Shown one piece after another: positions 17,370 through 27,156 of a stretch of 64,000 nt of DNA (position 1 is the stretch's first letter; each line of letters starts with the position of its first letter). The stretch is taken from contig JAHEYP010000009.1 of the NCBI GenBank assembly GCA_023251535.1, positions 1 to 64,000 on the forward strand. The letters are read 5' to 3'. The notes beneath the pieces are model-generated. The model was given only the letters and a program-made list of their open reading frames with translations. It was not told the DNA's origin and made no database searches. Source of the DNA: Bacteroidota bacterium. Lineage in GTDB: Bacteria > Bacteroidota > Bacteroidia > AKYH767-A > OLB10. The position numbers were made by a program, and so were the translations under genes.

Positions 17370-19994
17370 ATGAATCATTCAGGAATTCCGGCAAAAAGCA
17401 GGAAAAACAGAAACACCAATCGCCAATCAACAAGACTTAGTCAACGTCAACGTATTTTAATTGGGGCAGCAATCTCAACCTTTTTAATTGTGTTGATTGT
17501 TGTGTTCTATCAAACATTCCACTCAACAGAAGCTAAAGGAGCAGTTAGTGGAGATTATCGTACAAAAGCTTCAGGAAACTGGGCTTCAGCAGCAACATGG
17601 CAAACCTTTAATGGCACGACTTGGGTTAATGCGGCTTCTGCGCCAACAACAGCGGCACAAACGATTAATATTCTAAGTGGACACACAGTGTCTGTTGCCG
17701 CTAATGTCTCTTCGGACCAAGTAGTAATTGATGCAGGAGGAACATTGAATGTAAATTCTGGAGTTACATGGACAATAAGCAATGCCACTGCCGCAATTGA
17801 CCTTACAAATAATGGGACATTGGCAAATTCGGGAACAGTAACAATAAGTGCAGGTGCGGCTTATTCAAATGCAGCATCTAGCACCTATCGTCATTCACAA
17901 AACGGAGGTACGATTCCAACAGCGACTTGGGCTTCGAATTCAACATGTGAAGTTACGGGTGTGACGACTACTGTGCCATCTGGAATCACTCAAAGTTTCG
18001 GAAATTTAACGTGGAACAGTTCCGGTCAAAACTCTAATCTTGGTTTGAATGCCAATATGAGCATTCAAGGAAGTTTTACGATGCAAAACAGCGGAACCGG
18101 ACGATTACATTTAACGGATGCACTTTTCACTAATAGAACCTTTTCAATAGGCGGAAACTATATTGGTAGCGGAGGTGAGTTTAGATTATCTAATTCAACT
18201 GGTACAGGAACAATGACCGTGTCAGGAAACTGTACATTAACAGGTGGGATTTTAATGGGAAATAACAGTCTTGCAAGTACCACTACAACAATTAACGGAA
18301 GCCTAAGCATGAGCGGATCGTCTTCTTTAATTATTGTTAGTAGTTCTGCTAATTCAACTGTAAATGTTTTAGGCAATATGTCATTCACCGGAGGTACTAT
18401 TACTATGACGGAGTCGACAGGAACAGGAACACTTAAAGTTGCTGGCGACTTTACGCATACCGGAGGAACAATCACAGAAACAGGAACTCCGGCAGGAGAA
18501 ATAATTTTCAACGGTACTACAATGCAAACTTATACTTCCGGAGGTACTATATCAAACTCTATTAACTTCACGGTAAATAATGCGGCATATTTGCAAATGG
18601 CTGCGGAAGCAACAACAATAACCGGAGGAGGAACATTTACATTAGTAAATGGCGGTAAATTAGGTATTAAATCTACTGGAGGAATCGCTTCAACTGGAGC
18701 AACAGGAAATATTCGTGTAACAGGAACTAGAACATTTAATACCGGTGCAGACTACATCTACAATGGTACATCCGCACAAATTACTGGATCAGGATTACCT
18801 GCAACAGTTCGTGATTTACAATTTGATAATACAGCCGGAATAACAATTACAAATTCAAGTGCTGCTACAGGAACATTAAGCTTAACAAATGGTATCATCA
18901 CAACAAATACTAAAGAACTAATTTTAGGATCCGGAGCAGTAGCAACACTATCTAGAACGAATGGATATGTTATTGGAAACTTTAAAAGATGGGTTGCTGC
19001 ATCAACTGCTACAGGCTTAGAGTTCCCTGTAGGATGTGCAGGATATTACAATGGAATCACATTAGATTTTACCACAGCACCGACTGCAGCAGGATATATT
19101 GTTTCAACTTTTACAACAGGATATCCTGATAACTACGGATTACCGTTAAATGATAACTCCGAAGAATGCACAACTTACGGATCAGGATGGTGGACACTTA
19201 CTGCGGGAAACACTTTCGCGGGAGGAACCTACTCTGCCTCAGCAAGAGCAGAAGGCTTTACAGGAATTAACAACTTCAACTTGTTACACTTAATGTATCG
19301 CGAACAAGGTGGGTCTCCATGGACAATGAATGGTACTCATGCTTCACCTACAGGAACATCGTCTGTTCCATTTGTAAATCGCACGGGGATGACTTTACTT
19401 GGAGATTTAGGAATTACATCAACAGGAGCTAATCCATTACCTGTAACATTAATCTCTTTCAACGTTAAAGAAAACAAAGGCGCTGCTAATATCACTTGGG
19501 CAACAGCTTCTGAAAGCAATAGCTCTTATTTTATGGTTCAAAGATCTTCTAACGGTAAGGACTATACGAATTTAGTTCGTGTTAATGCTGCAGGGAACAG
19601 CAACGTAATTAAAAACTACAGCGCTAACGATCCTAATCCGTTACCGGGAACCAGCTATTATCGATTATATCAAGTTGATATTAATGGGGCATCAGAAAAT
19701 TTCCCTGCAAAATCATTCAACTTAAAAACTAAAGAGACGATTAAATCTTTCTCAACTTATCCGAATCCATTTAAAGCGGATATGACCATAACATTTGAAT
19801 CAATGGTAGCAGAAAACATGACGATGAATATTTATACACCGCAAGGAGTTCTTGTTTATTCTAGTGTAATCTCTGTTGAAAAAGGAAAAAATGCGGTTGA
19901 GTTACCTGCTCTAAATAAATTGATGGCAGGAACTTATATTATTACATTAGGAGAAGGAGAAACAAAAGTAAAACAAACTATAGTTAAGCTTTAG
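17370..19994 (+). CDS. T9SS secreted beta-rich repeat protein with extended signal anchor
   Basis: 874 residues. The N-terminus is unusual: about 30 polar and basic residues (rich in R, N and Q), then a hydrophobic segment (ILIGAAISTFLIVLIVVFY), then the mature region (YRTKASGNWASAATWQTF). The central part is rich in T, G, S and N with repeated patterns such as FTGGTITMT and GNCTLTGG, which suggests a beta-helix or beta-solenoid of the G8/filamentous type. Near residue 690 the common Bacteroidota linker LPVTLISFNVKENKGAANITWATASESNSSYFMVQRS appears in pieces, and the C-terminus is a T9SS sorting domain (FSTYPNPFKADMTITF). The function is unknown; surface structure or adhesion is likely. It stands alone between a divergent helicase gene and a terminator. 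Confidence 0.85.
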   Translation: MNHSGIPAKSRKNRNTNRQSTRLSQRQRILIGAAISTFLIVLIVVFYQTFHSTEAKGAVSGDYRTKASGNWASAATWQTFNGTTWVNAASAPTTAAQTINILSGHTVSVAANVSSDQVVIDAGGTLNVNSGVTWTISNATAAIDLTNNGTLANSGTVTISAGAAYSNAASSTYRHSQNGGTIPTATWASNSTCEVTGVTTTVPSGITQSFGNLTWNSSGQNSNLGLNANMSIQGSFTMQNSGTGRLHLTDALFTNRTFSIGGNYIGSGGEFRLSNSTGTGTMTVSGNCTLTGGILMGNNSLASTTTTINGSLSMSGSSSLIIVSSSANSTVNVLGNMSFTGGTITMTESTGTGTLKVAGDFTHTGGTITETGTPAGEIIFNGTTMQTYTSGGTISNSINFTVNNAAYLQMAAEATTITGGGTFTLVNGGKLGIKSTGGIASTGATGNIRVTGTRTFNTGADYIYNGTSAQITGSGLPATVRDLQFDNTAGITITNSSAATGTLSLTNGIITTNTKELILGSGAVATLSRTNGYVIGNFKRWVAASTATGLEFPVGCAGYYNGITLDFTTAPTAAGYIVSTFTTGYPDNYGLPLNDNSEECTTYGSGWWTLTAGNTFAGGTYSASARAEGFTGINNFNLLHLMYREQGGSPWTMNGTHASPTGTSSVPFVNRTGMTLLGDLGITSTGANPLPVTLISFNVKENKGAANITWATASESNSSYFMVQRSSNGKDYTNLVRVNAAGNSNVIKNYSANDPNPLPGTSYYRLYQVDINGASENFPAKSFNLKTKETIKSFSTYPNPFKADMTITFESMVAENMTMNIYTPQGVLVYSSVISVEKGKNAVELPALNKLMAGTYIITLGEGETKVKQTIVKL

Positions 19995-20013
19995 TCTCCA
20001 AAGAAAATATTTA

Positions 20014-20050
20014 AGCGCCATGAACAATACAACGTTCATGGCGCTTTTTA
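20014..20050. terminator. Bidirectional terminator
   Basis: A 12-bp perfect stem (AGCGCCATGAAC at 20014-20025 with its complement at 20034-20045) and an 8-base loop. T runs follow on the plus strand and A runs precede it, so it can serve both converging transcripts. Confidence 0.88.
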
Positions 20051-20051
20051 T

Positions 20052-20357
20052 TTATACAAATCGTGTTGTTTCGCTACTGTAGATATGAATACCGTTCAAT
20101 GTTTCTTGTGACGCATTGAATAATAATGCTGCTGTTTTAAGGTTCTCCGCTTTTTCCTTTTCGGTAAACACAATAAACATAATAGAATCATTCTCGTGTG
20201 AGTTCAACGCAAACCAGTTTTCGGATCGAGCTGAATCATCTCCTGTTTTGAATCCAGTTACTGCTGTGTATGAAAACACAGTTATGTTAGCCTTTTTAAG
20301 CATGCTCTTGATATCATCTTCGAAATCATGAACTGCAACTATGTGTAGTAGTATCAT
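20052..20357 (-). CDS. Small PII-like protein downstream of RND pump
   Basis: 101 residues with no signal peptide. The pattern (MILLHIVAVHDFEDDIKSML, then ANITVFSYTAVTGFK, then SIMFIVFTEKEKAENL) suggests a ferredoxin-like alpha/beta fold of the PII/CutA type. Similar small proteins (DUF3240-like) are found beside RND metal or drug pumps. It is the last gene of the efflux operon, with a 3-base gap after the pump gene, so a regulatory or metal-sensing role in efflux is plausible but unproven. A terminator follows at once. Confidence 0.6.
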   Translation of the reverse strand: MILLHIVAVHDFEDDIKSMLKKANITVFSYTAVTGFKTGDDSARSENWFALNSHENDSIMFIVFTEKEKAENLKTAALLFNASQETLNGIHIYSSETTRFV

Positions 20358-20360
20358 CTT

Positions 20361-23300
20361 TTATTTTTCTGATTCCTGTGCATTAGTGTCATTCAATTTT
20401 ATTTCAGGGTATTTATGCTTTTCAGTCATGAAATAAATTAATGGAACAATGATCAAGGTTAAAATTGTTGAGACAATTGCTCCAGCCACTAATGATATTG
20501 CTAATCCCTGGAAGATTGGATCAAACAAGATAATTGAAGCTCCAATAACAACAGCTCCTGTTGTAAGAAGAATCGGAGTTGTTCTTACTGCGCCCGCATC
20601 AATGATAGCTTGTTTCAATGGTGCACCATCTTTTAATCGTATTTCGATAAAGTCAATTATCAAAACAGAGTTTCGAACCATCACACCGGCCAAAGCAATC
20701 ATACCAATGAATGAAGTTGCCGTAAAGAACGCACCTAGCAGCCAATGTCCGAGAACAATTCCTATTAACGACAATGGTATCGCTAACATCATCACGATAG
20801 GTGTTTTGAAATTTTGGAACCAACCTACGATTAGCATGTAGATTATAATAATTACCACCAAAAACGCTGCGCCTAAATCTCTGAACACCTCAAGTGTTAT
20901 TTGCCATTCGCCATCCCACTTTACTGTAAAATCGCTTTCGTCCTTTGGTTGTTCAGTATATAGCTCATTAATTTTATACCCTTTAGGCATTTCGATTGCC
21001 TTCAGTTTTTCACTCATACCTAGAATTGCATAAACCGGACTTTCTAGTGCTCCTGCCATATCTGCCGTAACATAAACTACTCTTTTTTGGTCTTTACGAT
21101 GAATAGTAGGTTGTAATGTTTGTTCTTTGATTTGAACTAAATCACCGACAGGTATTGTAGTGCCACTAGCAGATTTTATTCTGATGCCTTTAATATCTTG
21201 TAAGGACGTTTTATCCTTATCTGATAGTCCGATAACAATATCTACTTTATTCTCTGATTGAGCATCTTTTAATTCCGCCACCGGCAACTCACGCATAAGC
21301 GTTGTAACAGTTCCAACAACTTGTTGAGGTGCTATGCCATATGACATTGCTTTTTCTTTATCGACTTCAATTTTATATTCTACTTGTTTATCTTCAACCA
21401 TCCAATCAATATCAACAATATCGTTTGTTTTATGTAGAATCTCTTTGATATGATTGGCAACTTTTATTTGTTCGTTATAGTCGGGACCATAAACCTCTGC
21501 CACCAATGTCGATAGGACAGGTGGTCCAGGAGGAACTTCAATTATTTTAACATTTGCGCTATACTTTTTCGCAATCTTTTGAACCTCCGGACGAACTCGC
21601 TTGGCAATATCATGACTTTGCAAGTCACGGTCTTCTTTGTGCAATAAATTCACTTGTATGTCGGCCATATTGCTACCTCCTCTTAGGTCATAGTGTCGAA
21701 CTAAACCGTTAAAAGTAATTGGTGCTGACGTCCCTACATAGCTTTGATAGTTTACCACCTCTTCTTGCTTCGCAATGTATTGTGCTATTTCACGTGTAAC
21801 AGCAGCTGTTCGCTCAAGTGTTGTTCCTTCCGGCAAATCAATTACTACTTGGAATTCATTTTTGTTATCGAATGGTAACATTTTAACTACAACTGAATTA
21901 TTAAAGAACATCGCCATTGAACCCATTAACAAGACAACAGTAACACCTAAGAAAATCCAACGTTTTCTTTTATCATCTAAAAGCGGTTTCTCAAACTTTT
22001 GATACATTTTATAGATCCAACCAGTTTCTAATCCATGCTCTGCCTTTTGGTGCTGACTTTCTTTTTCGCGTAACAAATGAAATCCTAAATATGGTGTTAT
22101 GGTTAATGCAACAAACAAAGACAACATCATAGCAATAGATGCACCTATGGGCATCGGACTCATATATGGTCCCATCATCCCACTTACGAACGCCATTGGA
22201 AGTATTGCAGCGATTACAGTAAACGTAGCGAGGATAGTAGGATTACCAACTTCATTTACTGCAAATAGTGCTGCTTGTTTAAAAGGAAGACGCTTCATCT
22301 TAAAATGTCGATGCATATTTTCCGCAATAATTATACTATCATCCACAACTATACCCACAACAAAAACCAATGCGAATAATGTGATACGATTTAGAGTATA
22401 TCCTAACAAGTAATAACTAAACAATGTCAATGCAAATGTTAATGGAACAGAGAAGAAGACAACTAATCCGCCTCTCCAACCCATTGCTAACATTACTAAT
22501 ACAGTAACTGCAATAATTGCAATACCTAGGTGCATTAATAATTCACCTACTTTGTGTGAGGCAGTTTCGCCGTAATTACGTGTAACATCTACATGCACTT
22601 CATTTGGAATAACAGAGAGTTTCATTGATTCCATTTTTTCAATTATCTTCTCTGATATTTTCATCGCATCTGCGCCTTTCACTTTGGCAACAGAAATGGT
22701 AACTGCAGGATATTCGCTATTGTTTTTATGTACTTTCAAATTACTCTTTCCATAGCCGAAAGAGACATAAGCGTTAGGAGTTGCAGGACCGTCAGAAACA
22801 GTAGCAATTTGTTTTAAATAAACAGGTAAATTCTTATTGCTACCAACAACGATATTTTCGACATCTTCTTTAGAAGAAAGAAAGTTTCCGGTAGTGATTA
22901 AATATTCCCTATCGTTACTAACAAAACTTCCTGATTGTGATTGCCCGTCGTTAGCTTGAATCATTTGCATAACGGATAGGGCATCTAGTCCCATTTCCGA
23001 AAGCTTATCTTCATCGAGCGTGATTTTTAATTCACGTAGTCGACCACCAATATTTTTAGTGATGGAAACATCTTTTATTTTTTTTATTTCATTGGTTACC
23101 TCTTCCGCAATTTGACGCAATTGGAAGTCATCGTATTTCTCACTCCAAAGAGTCAATCCCAACATTGGTACATCATCAATGGCGCGTGTTTTAACCATTG
23201 GCTTAAATGCCCCTTTTGGAAGTATCCCATCGCTTTTCATTAACTCATCGTACAATTTAACATACGATCGTTCAATATCTTGGCCTACTAAAAATTGAAC

Positions 23301-23591
23301 AATAATCATTGCCCGTCCATTCATCGCCATTGAATAAATATGATCTACGCCCTTAATATTGCCAATAACCTTTTCTAAAGGTTTTATTACTTTGGTTTCT
23401 ACCTCCGCTGGAGAAGCGCCGGGATATCCCACCATGATATCGGCCATCGGCACAGCAATTTGAGGTTCTTCTTCACGAGGGATGAGAAATGAACTATAAA
23501 CTCCTATGATCATCAAAGCTACCATTAACAAAATGGTAAGCTTAGAGTTCATAAAGAAATGAGCTACTTTGCCCGCTATTCCTTCTTGCAT
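20361..23591 (-). CDS. RND-family efflux pump inner-membrane subunit
   Basis: 1,076 residues, the normal length for AcrB/CzcA-type pumps. The N-terminal transmembrane helix precedes the porter motif IPREEEPQI and the GYPGASPAEVE segment. The fourth helix holds VGIVVDDSIIIAENMHRH (near residue 415), the paired aspartates of the proton relay. The second half repeats the architecture, ending with GVMVRNSVLIIDFI and TTPILLTTGAVVIG. It would export substrates from periplasm or inner membrane using the proton gradient, together with the adaptor and outer-membrane factor encoded just upstream. The substrate class cannot be read safely from the sequence. It lies 58 bases after the adaptor gene. Confidence 0.93.
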   Translation of the reverse strand: MQEGIAGKVAHFFMNSKLTILLMVALMIIGVYSSFLIPREEEPQIAVPMADIMVGYPGASPAEVETKVIKPLEKVIGNIKGVDHIYSMAMNGRAMIIVQFLVGQDIERSYVKLYDELMKSDGILPKGAFKPMVKTRAIDDVPMLGLTLWSEKYDDFQLRQIAEEVTNEIKKIKDVSITKNIGGRLRELKITLDEDKLSEMGLDALSVMQMIQANDGQSQSGSFVSNDREYLITTGNFLSSKEDVENIVVGSNKNLPVYLKQIATVSDGPATPNAYVSFGYGKSNLKVHKNNSEYPAVTISVAKVKGADAMKISEKIIEKMESMKLSVIPNEVHVDVTRNYGETASHKVGELLMHLGIAIIAVTVLVMLAMGWRGGLVVFFSVPLTFALTLFSYYLLGYTLNRITLFALVFVVGIVVDDSIIIAENMHRHFKMKRLPFKQAALFAVNEVGNPTILATFTVIAAILPMAFVSGMMGPYMSPMPIGASIAMMLSLFVALTITPYLGFHLLREKESQHQKAEHGLETGWIYKMYQKFEKPLLDDKRKRWIFLGVTVVLLMGSMAMFFNNSVVVKMLPFDNKNEFQVVIDLPEGTTLERTAAVTREIAQYIAKQEEVVNYQSYVGTSAPITFNGLVRHYDLRGGSNMADIQVNLLHKEDRDLQSHDIAKRVRPEVQKIAKKYSANVKIIEVPPGPPVLSTLVAEVYGPDYNEQIKVANHIKEILHKTNDIVDIDWMVEDKQVEYKIEVDKEKAMSYGIAPQQVVGTVTTLMRELPVAELKDAQSENKVDIVIGLSDKDKTSLQDIKGIRIKSASGTTIPVGDLVQIKEQTLQPTIHRKDQKRVVYVTADMAGALESPVYAILGMSEKLKAIEMPKGYKINELYTEQPKDESDFTVKWDGEWQITLEVFRDLGAAFLVVIIIIYMLIVGWFQNFKTPIVMMLAIPLSLIGIVLGHWLLGAFFTATSFIGMIALAGVMVRNSVLIIDFIEIRLKDGAPLKQAIIDAGAVRTTPILLTTGAVVIGASIILFDPIFQGLAISLVAGAIVSTILTLIIVPLIYFMTEKHKYPEIKLNDTNAQESEK

Positions 23592-23649
23592 ATATTGTAT
23601 TTTGCTCTTATAACTTTGTGATTACATTAACTCTTGTTGATTGCAACGA

Positions 23650-24735
23650 TTATTGTATAACCAGTGTACCATTAACAATTTTCTCGTCATGCGAGATAAT
23701 GATTTTTTCTCCCGACGATAATCCGGATAGCACTTCAACCATTTCTCCTTTTTGTTTTCCAACTCGTAACCATCTTAACAATGCTACGTTTTCATCGCTA
23801 ACAGTATAAACACCTGTAAGTTGTCCTTTGTATATTAAAGCAGATGTCGGTATCAAGATTTGACCATCACCTTTTTCTTCATCCTTTTTAATTTCATTTG
23901 AAAGAATTTCAGCATTCACAAACATCCCAGAACGTAGATCTTTTCCTTCTCCGTTAATCGCAATTTTAACAAGGTATTGTCCACCGGTATTCTTCGCCGA
24001 TCTACTCACTTCGGTAACTACACCATTGTATTTTTGCTGGCCTGATTTTACCAATACATTTGCTTTCATCCCTTCAGATACCTTTCCTATATTTTCTTCA
24101 GAAACGGTTGCTATTACATCAAATCCTGATCCTGATTCAATCGATAACAATGGCATTCCCGGATTAGCCATATCCCCTTCTTTAATAAACGTATTAGTTA
24201 CAATTCCAGAGAATGGTGCCACGATAGTACTATATGAAAATTGTGCTTGTACTTCTTTTTTCATTTGCTGAGTCGCTTCTAATCCAGCTTTTGCCATCTC
24301 GTAGCGAGTGGTCATATCATCTAATTCTTTTTGAGAAGCGCTTTGTTTACTGAACAATGTTTTAAATCGCTCATAGTCTGTCTTTGCATTTTGATAGCCT
24401 GCATTTGCTTGCGCAATTGATGCATTTACTTGTGATAACTTTGCATCTAAATCTGCGCTGTTAATTAAAATCAGTTGTTGGCCTTTAGCTACTTTTTGAC
24501 CAACCTTAACAGATAACTTGTTCACAAAGCCCATCATGCGTGTGCTGATATTGGCGCTATTATTTGCTTCTACTTTTCCGCTTGCCGAAATGCTTCCGGT
24601 TGCGTCGGATGAATTGATAGCTAAAACAGAAGCTTTAACTGGAGATAATTTCTCGGACGTTACCTTTTTTTCTTTCGAACAACTTCCGAGTAGAATTGTA
24701 ATGAATATTGAAGCGATAATGAATGTATATTTCAT
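23650..24735 (-). CDS. RND periplasmic adaptor (membrane fusion) lipoprotein
   Basis: 361 residues. A lipoprotein signal (ITILLGSCSKEKK) places it on a membrane facing the periplasm. The barrel-sandwich halves are visible (GFVNKLSVKVGQKVAKGQQL and FSGIVTNTFIKEGDMA) and flank a coiled-coil hairpin (about residues 90-150). Beta-barrel and membrane-proximal domains follow. It would bridge the RND pump to the TolC-like channel. The gene begins 7 bases after the outer-membrane factor gene, so the three components are in one operon in the order channel, adaptor, pump. Confidence 0.93.
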   Translation of the reverse strand: MKYTFIIASIFITILLGSCSKEKKVTSEKLSPVKASVLAINSSDATGSISASGKVEANNSANISTRMMGFVNKLSVKVGQKVAKGQQLILINSADLDAKLSQVNASIAQANAGYQNAKTDYERFKTLFSKQSASQKELDDMTTRYEMAKAGLEATQQMKKEVQAQFSYSTIVAPFSGIVTNTFIKEGDMANPGMPLLSIESGSGFDVIATVSEENIGKVSEGMKANVLVKSGQQKYNGVVTEVSRSAKNTGGQYLVKIAINGEGKDLRSGMFVNAEILSNEIKKDEEKGDGQILIPTSALIYKGQLTGVYTVSDENVALLRWLRVGKQKGEMVEVLSGLSSGEKIIISHDEKIVNGTLVIQ

Positions 24736-24742
24736 GTAGTAG

Positions 24743-26053
24743 TTATTTTGATAGAAATTCGAAGTTTAATTTTGAGAGATTGTATTCGTAAATCGATTGA
24801 TAATATTCCAATTCTTTCATTGACGATTGCGTTTCAGATTGAAGAAGATCATTTGCTTTTTCTAATCCTTGAGCAAACCTGTCAGAACGAATTCTGTATG
24901 CTTCTTTCGATTGAAAAAACCCGTTGCGCTTATTGTTCACAGTATTAAATGCATCAAATACTTTGCGATTAGCAACACTTAATTCCATCTGACTTTGCGA
25001 TTTGTATTGCTCAAGTTCTAGTCCAGAATGATTGTATTCGGCTCGCGACTTTTCAAGTTTTCCGATCGATTTATATCCATCGAAAATGTTCCACGATAAT
25101 TGTACTCCGATTAAATATCCTTCTGCATCTGTTCCGAAAATTTTATCATCATAAATCTCATATGTCCCGAAAGCATTCAGTCGTGGTAAAAAATTGAGTT
25201 TTTTCGATTGGTACATTTTATTATACGCATCCGCCGATAATTGCATTGCTTTTATATCGCTGCGCTTTTCATTCAATTTATCATTTATTTCAGGACTAAC
25301 ACATGAAGTGTCTAATTTTTCCTGCGGAAGAAACACTTTTTCACCAAGGTTTTCTCCTAGTAAAAAAGAAAGGTATGTTGACGCATTATGAATATTGCTT
25401 TGTGCCAATGCAATTTGATTTTTCAATTCGCCTACATGCACTTCCACATTCAATACATCCGTTCTTTGAACATAGCCTTGATCGTAATAATCGCGTATCA
25501 TTTTCTCTGTATTCCCGGCTGAACGCTCTGCAATTTTCAATACATCATACGCCATGTAAACAAGTTGTAATTGGTAATATGCCTTTTGAATTTCCATTTG
25601 CAGATATTGCTTGGTTCGCTCTGATTTTAAAGAGTACGCTTGCATTTTTATTTTTGCCGCTCTTCTCTCTAAAATTCCATCCGCGTTAATAAGCGGTTGA
25701 AGAACTTCAACTTTTGAAGAATAATTTCGAATCTGATCCGGATTATTTAATAAGTCAGGATTAAAATCAGCTGGCGTTAATATCTCCTGATTCAATTTCG
25801 AGCCAAAAGCCATTAACGGATTAGTAGTGTTAATAGCAGCGTTCGAAATAGTCACATTCGGAAGAAACAAAGCATTCGATTGATGGTAATCGGCTTTCGC
25901 TGACTTATACTCTTGATCTGAAATTTTCAGTTGATAGTTTCCTTTTTCAGCTCTAGGCCAAAGTTCTTCCTGCTTGATCGGAATAGTGTCTTGGCTTCTC
26001 GCCGACAAGCTATTCACCAGTAATAATAGGATAAGCGCTCCTGTTTTGGTCAT
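24743..26053 (-). CDS. TolC-like outer-membrane efflux protein
   Basis: About 436 residues from the ATG at 26053. I chose it because it starts a signal peptide (MTKTGALILLLLVNSLSARSQ) and is preceded by AAAGGA at a suitable distance; the open frame runs 13 codons further. Two outer-membrane-efflux repeats with long amphipathic helices are visible (for example EWLPRAEKGNYQLK-like and LNFLPRLNAFGTYEI segments). It forms the channel of the tripartite pump. It is the first gene of the efflux operon, and a -7 box and a palindrome lie upstream. Confidence 0.9.
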   Translation of the reverse strand: MTKTGALILLLLVNSLSARSQDTIPIKQEELWPRAEKGNYQLKISDQEYKSAKADYHQSNALFLPNVTISNAAINTTNPLMAFGSKLNQEILTPADFNPDLLNNPDQIRNYSSKVEVLQPLINADGILERRAAKIKMQAYSLKSERTKQYLQMEIQKAYYQLQLVYMAYDVLKIAERSAGNTEKMIRDYYDQGYVQRTDVLNVEVHVGELKNQIALAQSNIHNASTYLSFLLGENLGEKVFLPQEKLDTSCVSPEINDKLNEKRSDIKAMQLSADAYNKMYQSKKLNFLPRLNAFGTYEIYDDKIFGTDAEGYLIGVQLSWNIFDGYKSIGKLEKSRAEYNHSGLELEQYKSQSQMELSVANRKVFDAFNTVNNKRNGFFQSKEAYRIRSDRFAQGLEKANDLLQSETQSSMKELEYYQSIYEYNLSKLNFEFLSK

Positions 26054-26074
26054 ATAGTTTCCTTTAATGGAGCG

Positions 26075-26082
26075 CAAAACTA
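26075..26082 (-). promoter_or_regulatory. -7 box of the efflux operon
   Basis: TAGTTTTG on the minus strand, 22 bases before the outer-membrane factor start. No clear TTTG -33 element was found at 19-20 bases. Confidence 0.5.
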
Positions 26083-26184
26083 TACTTATCAAATGCCGTT
26101 TTCTGTGACTTTGATTACATAAGGACTATCAATTACAATTTTGAATAAGTAAAAAATCTCTGTTCTAAGAAAATAGTTTCGTTA

Positions 26185-26200
26185 TGTAACATATGTTACA
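26185..26200. promoter_or_regulatory. 16-bp palindrome, candidate operator of efflux operon
   Basis: TGTAACATATGTTACA is a perfect palindrome about 100 bases upstream of the -7 box. Its GTAAC-N4-GTTAC core recurs at 31818-31831. The form resembles sites of CRP/FNR-superfamily regulators; no regulator gene of that type is in the window. Confidence 0.5.
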
Positions 26201-26242
26201 TTAATTCGGACTAAAAGAAACGTTGCTGAATAAAGTCAAGCA

Positions 26243-26278
26243 TAAAAAAGCGGACAATCCAAAATTGGATTGTCCGCT
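26243..26278 (-). terminator. Terminator of the DUF937 gene
   Basis: A 14-bp perfect stem (26249-26262 with 26265-26278) followed on the minus strand by a T run. It lies 16 bases after the stop codon. Confidence 0.88.
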
Positions 26279-26293
26279 CAAATTTCAATAATT

Positions 26294-26734
26294 TTAAAAT
26301 AAATTCTTCACTGAATTTAAAAGGCCGTCAACACCTCCTGCATTTCCACCAACAGCGCCCATGATTCCTTTTAGGTCAAAGCTGCTATCATTAGGATCAT
26401 TTGTTTTCTTAACAAGATTATTCATGACTACTGGAATTAGGTTGCTTACAATGCCACCTGCTTGATCGGCACTAATTCCGAATTTACTCATTAAACTTTG
26501 AGCTACATTTCCTGAAATTCCGGATACAACTGAGTTATTAGCCATATCGCCACCAGAAAACATTCCCATTATTTTATCAAGTTCTCCACTTCCACCAAGT
26601 GATTTTAAATGGTCCATAATTCCGCCTGTGGCTGTTTGTATGGCATCATCGTTCTTTTCGTTAGGGATAGCGGGATTATTTACAATCGCTTCGCCTGCGT
26701 GTTCTTTTACTAAATTTAAAAGTGATTCAAACAT
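26294..26734 (-). CDS. DUF937 family protein
   Basis: 146 residues, rich in G, M and N, with no signal peptide. The pattern of two related segments (SLLNLVKEHAGEAIVNNPAI and SLMSKFGISADQAGGIVSNL, with VVMNNLVKK and GLLNSVKNLF) fits the DUF937/YidB-like family of uncharacterised bacterial proteins. It is transcribed alone with its own terminator. No function is known to me. Confidence 0.75.
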   Translation of the reverse strand: MFESLLNLVKEHAGEAIVNNPAIPNEKNDDAIQTATGGIMDHLKSLGGSGELDKIMGMFSGGDMANNSVVSGISGNVAQSLMSKFGISADQAGGIVSNLIPVVMNNLVKKTNDPNDSSFDLKGIMGAVGGNAGGVDGLLNSVKNLF

Positions 26735-26823
26735 GGTCTTTCTTTTTTTGATAAAAATACCTGTTTTTTTTTAATCTGTGCATTTCATAATAAATGTTCA
26801 CTTGTTCAAAATTCCCAAACAAG

Positions 26824-26849
26824 AAAACCACCCCTTACGAGGTGGTTTT
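26824..26849 (-). terminator. Terminator of the P450-ferredoxin operon
   Basis: AAAACCACC (26824-26832) pairs with GGTGGTTTT (26841-26849). On the minus strand the stem ends in a short T run. It lies about 65 bases after the ferredoxin stop. Confidence 0.7.
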
Positions 26850-26913
26850 CATCCCTTTAAACGAACTTATATTACAGATTAAACGACAAACCCGAATTGC
26901 CGTTCTAATTGTT

Positions 26914-27153
26914 TCACATGCCTAATTCTGCAGGAGGGAATAAAACTTCTCCTGTTGATTCATCTTCTACTTTAATTGCACATTGCGGACATTGCTCTGC
27001 TGTTTGCACTAAGGTTGTCACATCTGTATCATCTAATCCGCAAACAATCGCTTGTCCATTTCCATCTAAGTCGAATACATCAGGAAGGAAGTGCATACAC
27101 AATTGTGAACCCACACAACGATTATGGTTTACTGTTACTTTAATATTTCCCAT
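26914..27153 (-). CDS. Single-cluster ferredoxin (P450 partner type)
   Basis: 79 residues. Cysteines lie in CVGSQLC and QCPQCAI, the spacing of small [3Fe-4S] or [4Fe-4S] ferredoxins that donate electrons to bacterial P450s. The acidic middle (DLDGNGQAIVCGLDD) is typical. It starts 3 bases after the P450 gene on the same strand, which supports a redox-partner role. The ferredoxin reductase is not nearby, so a general reductase would have to supply electrons. Confidence 0.88.
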   Translation of the reverse strand: MGNIKVTVNHNRCVGSQLCMHFLPDVFDLDGNGQAIVCGLDDTDVTTLVQTAEQCPQCAIKVEDESTGEVLFPPAELGM

Positions 27154-27156
27154 AAC

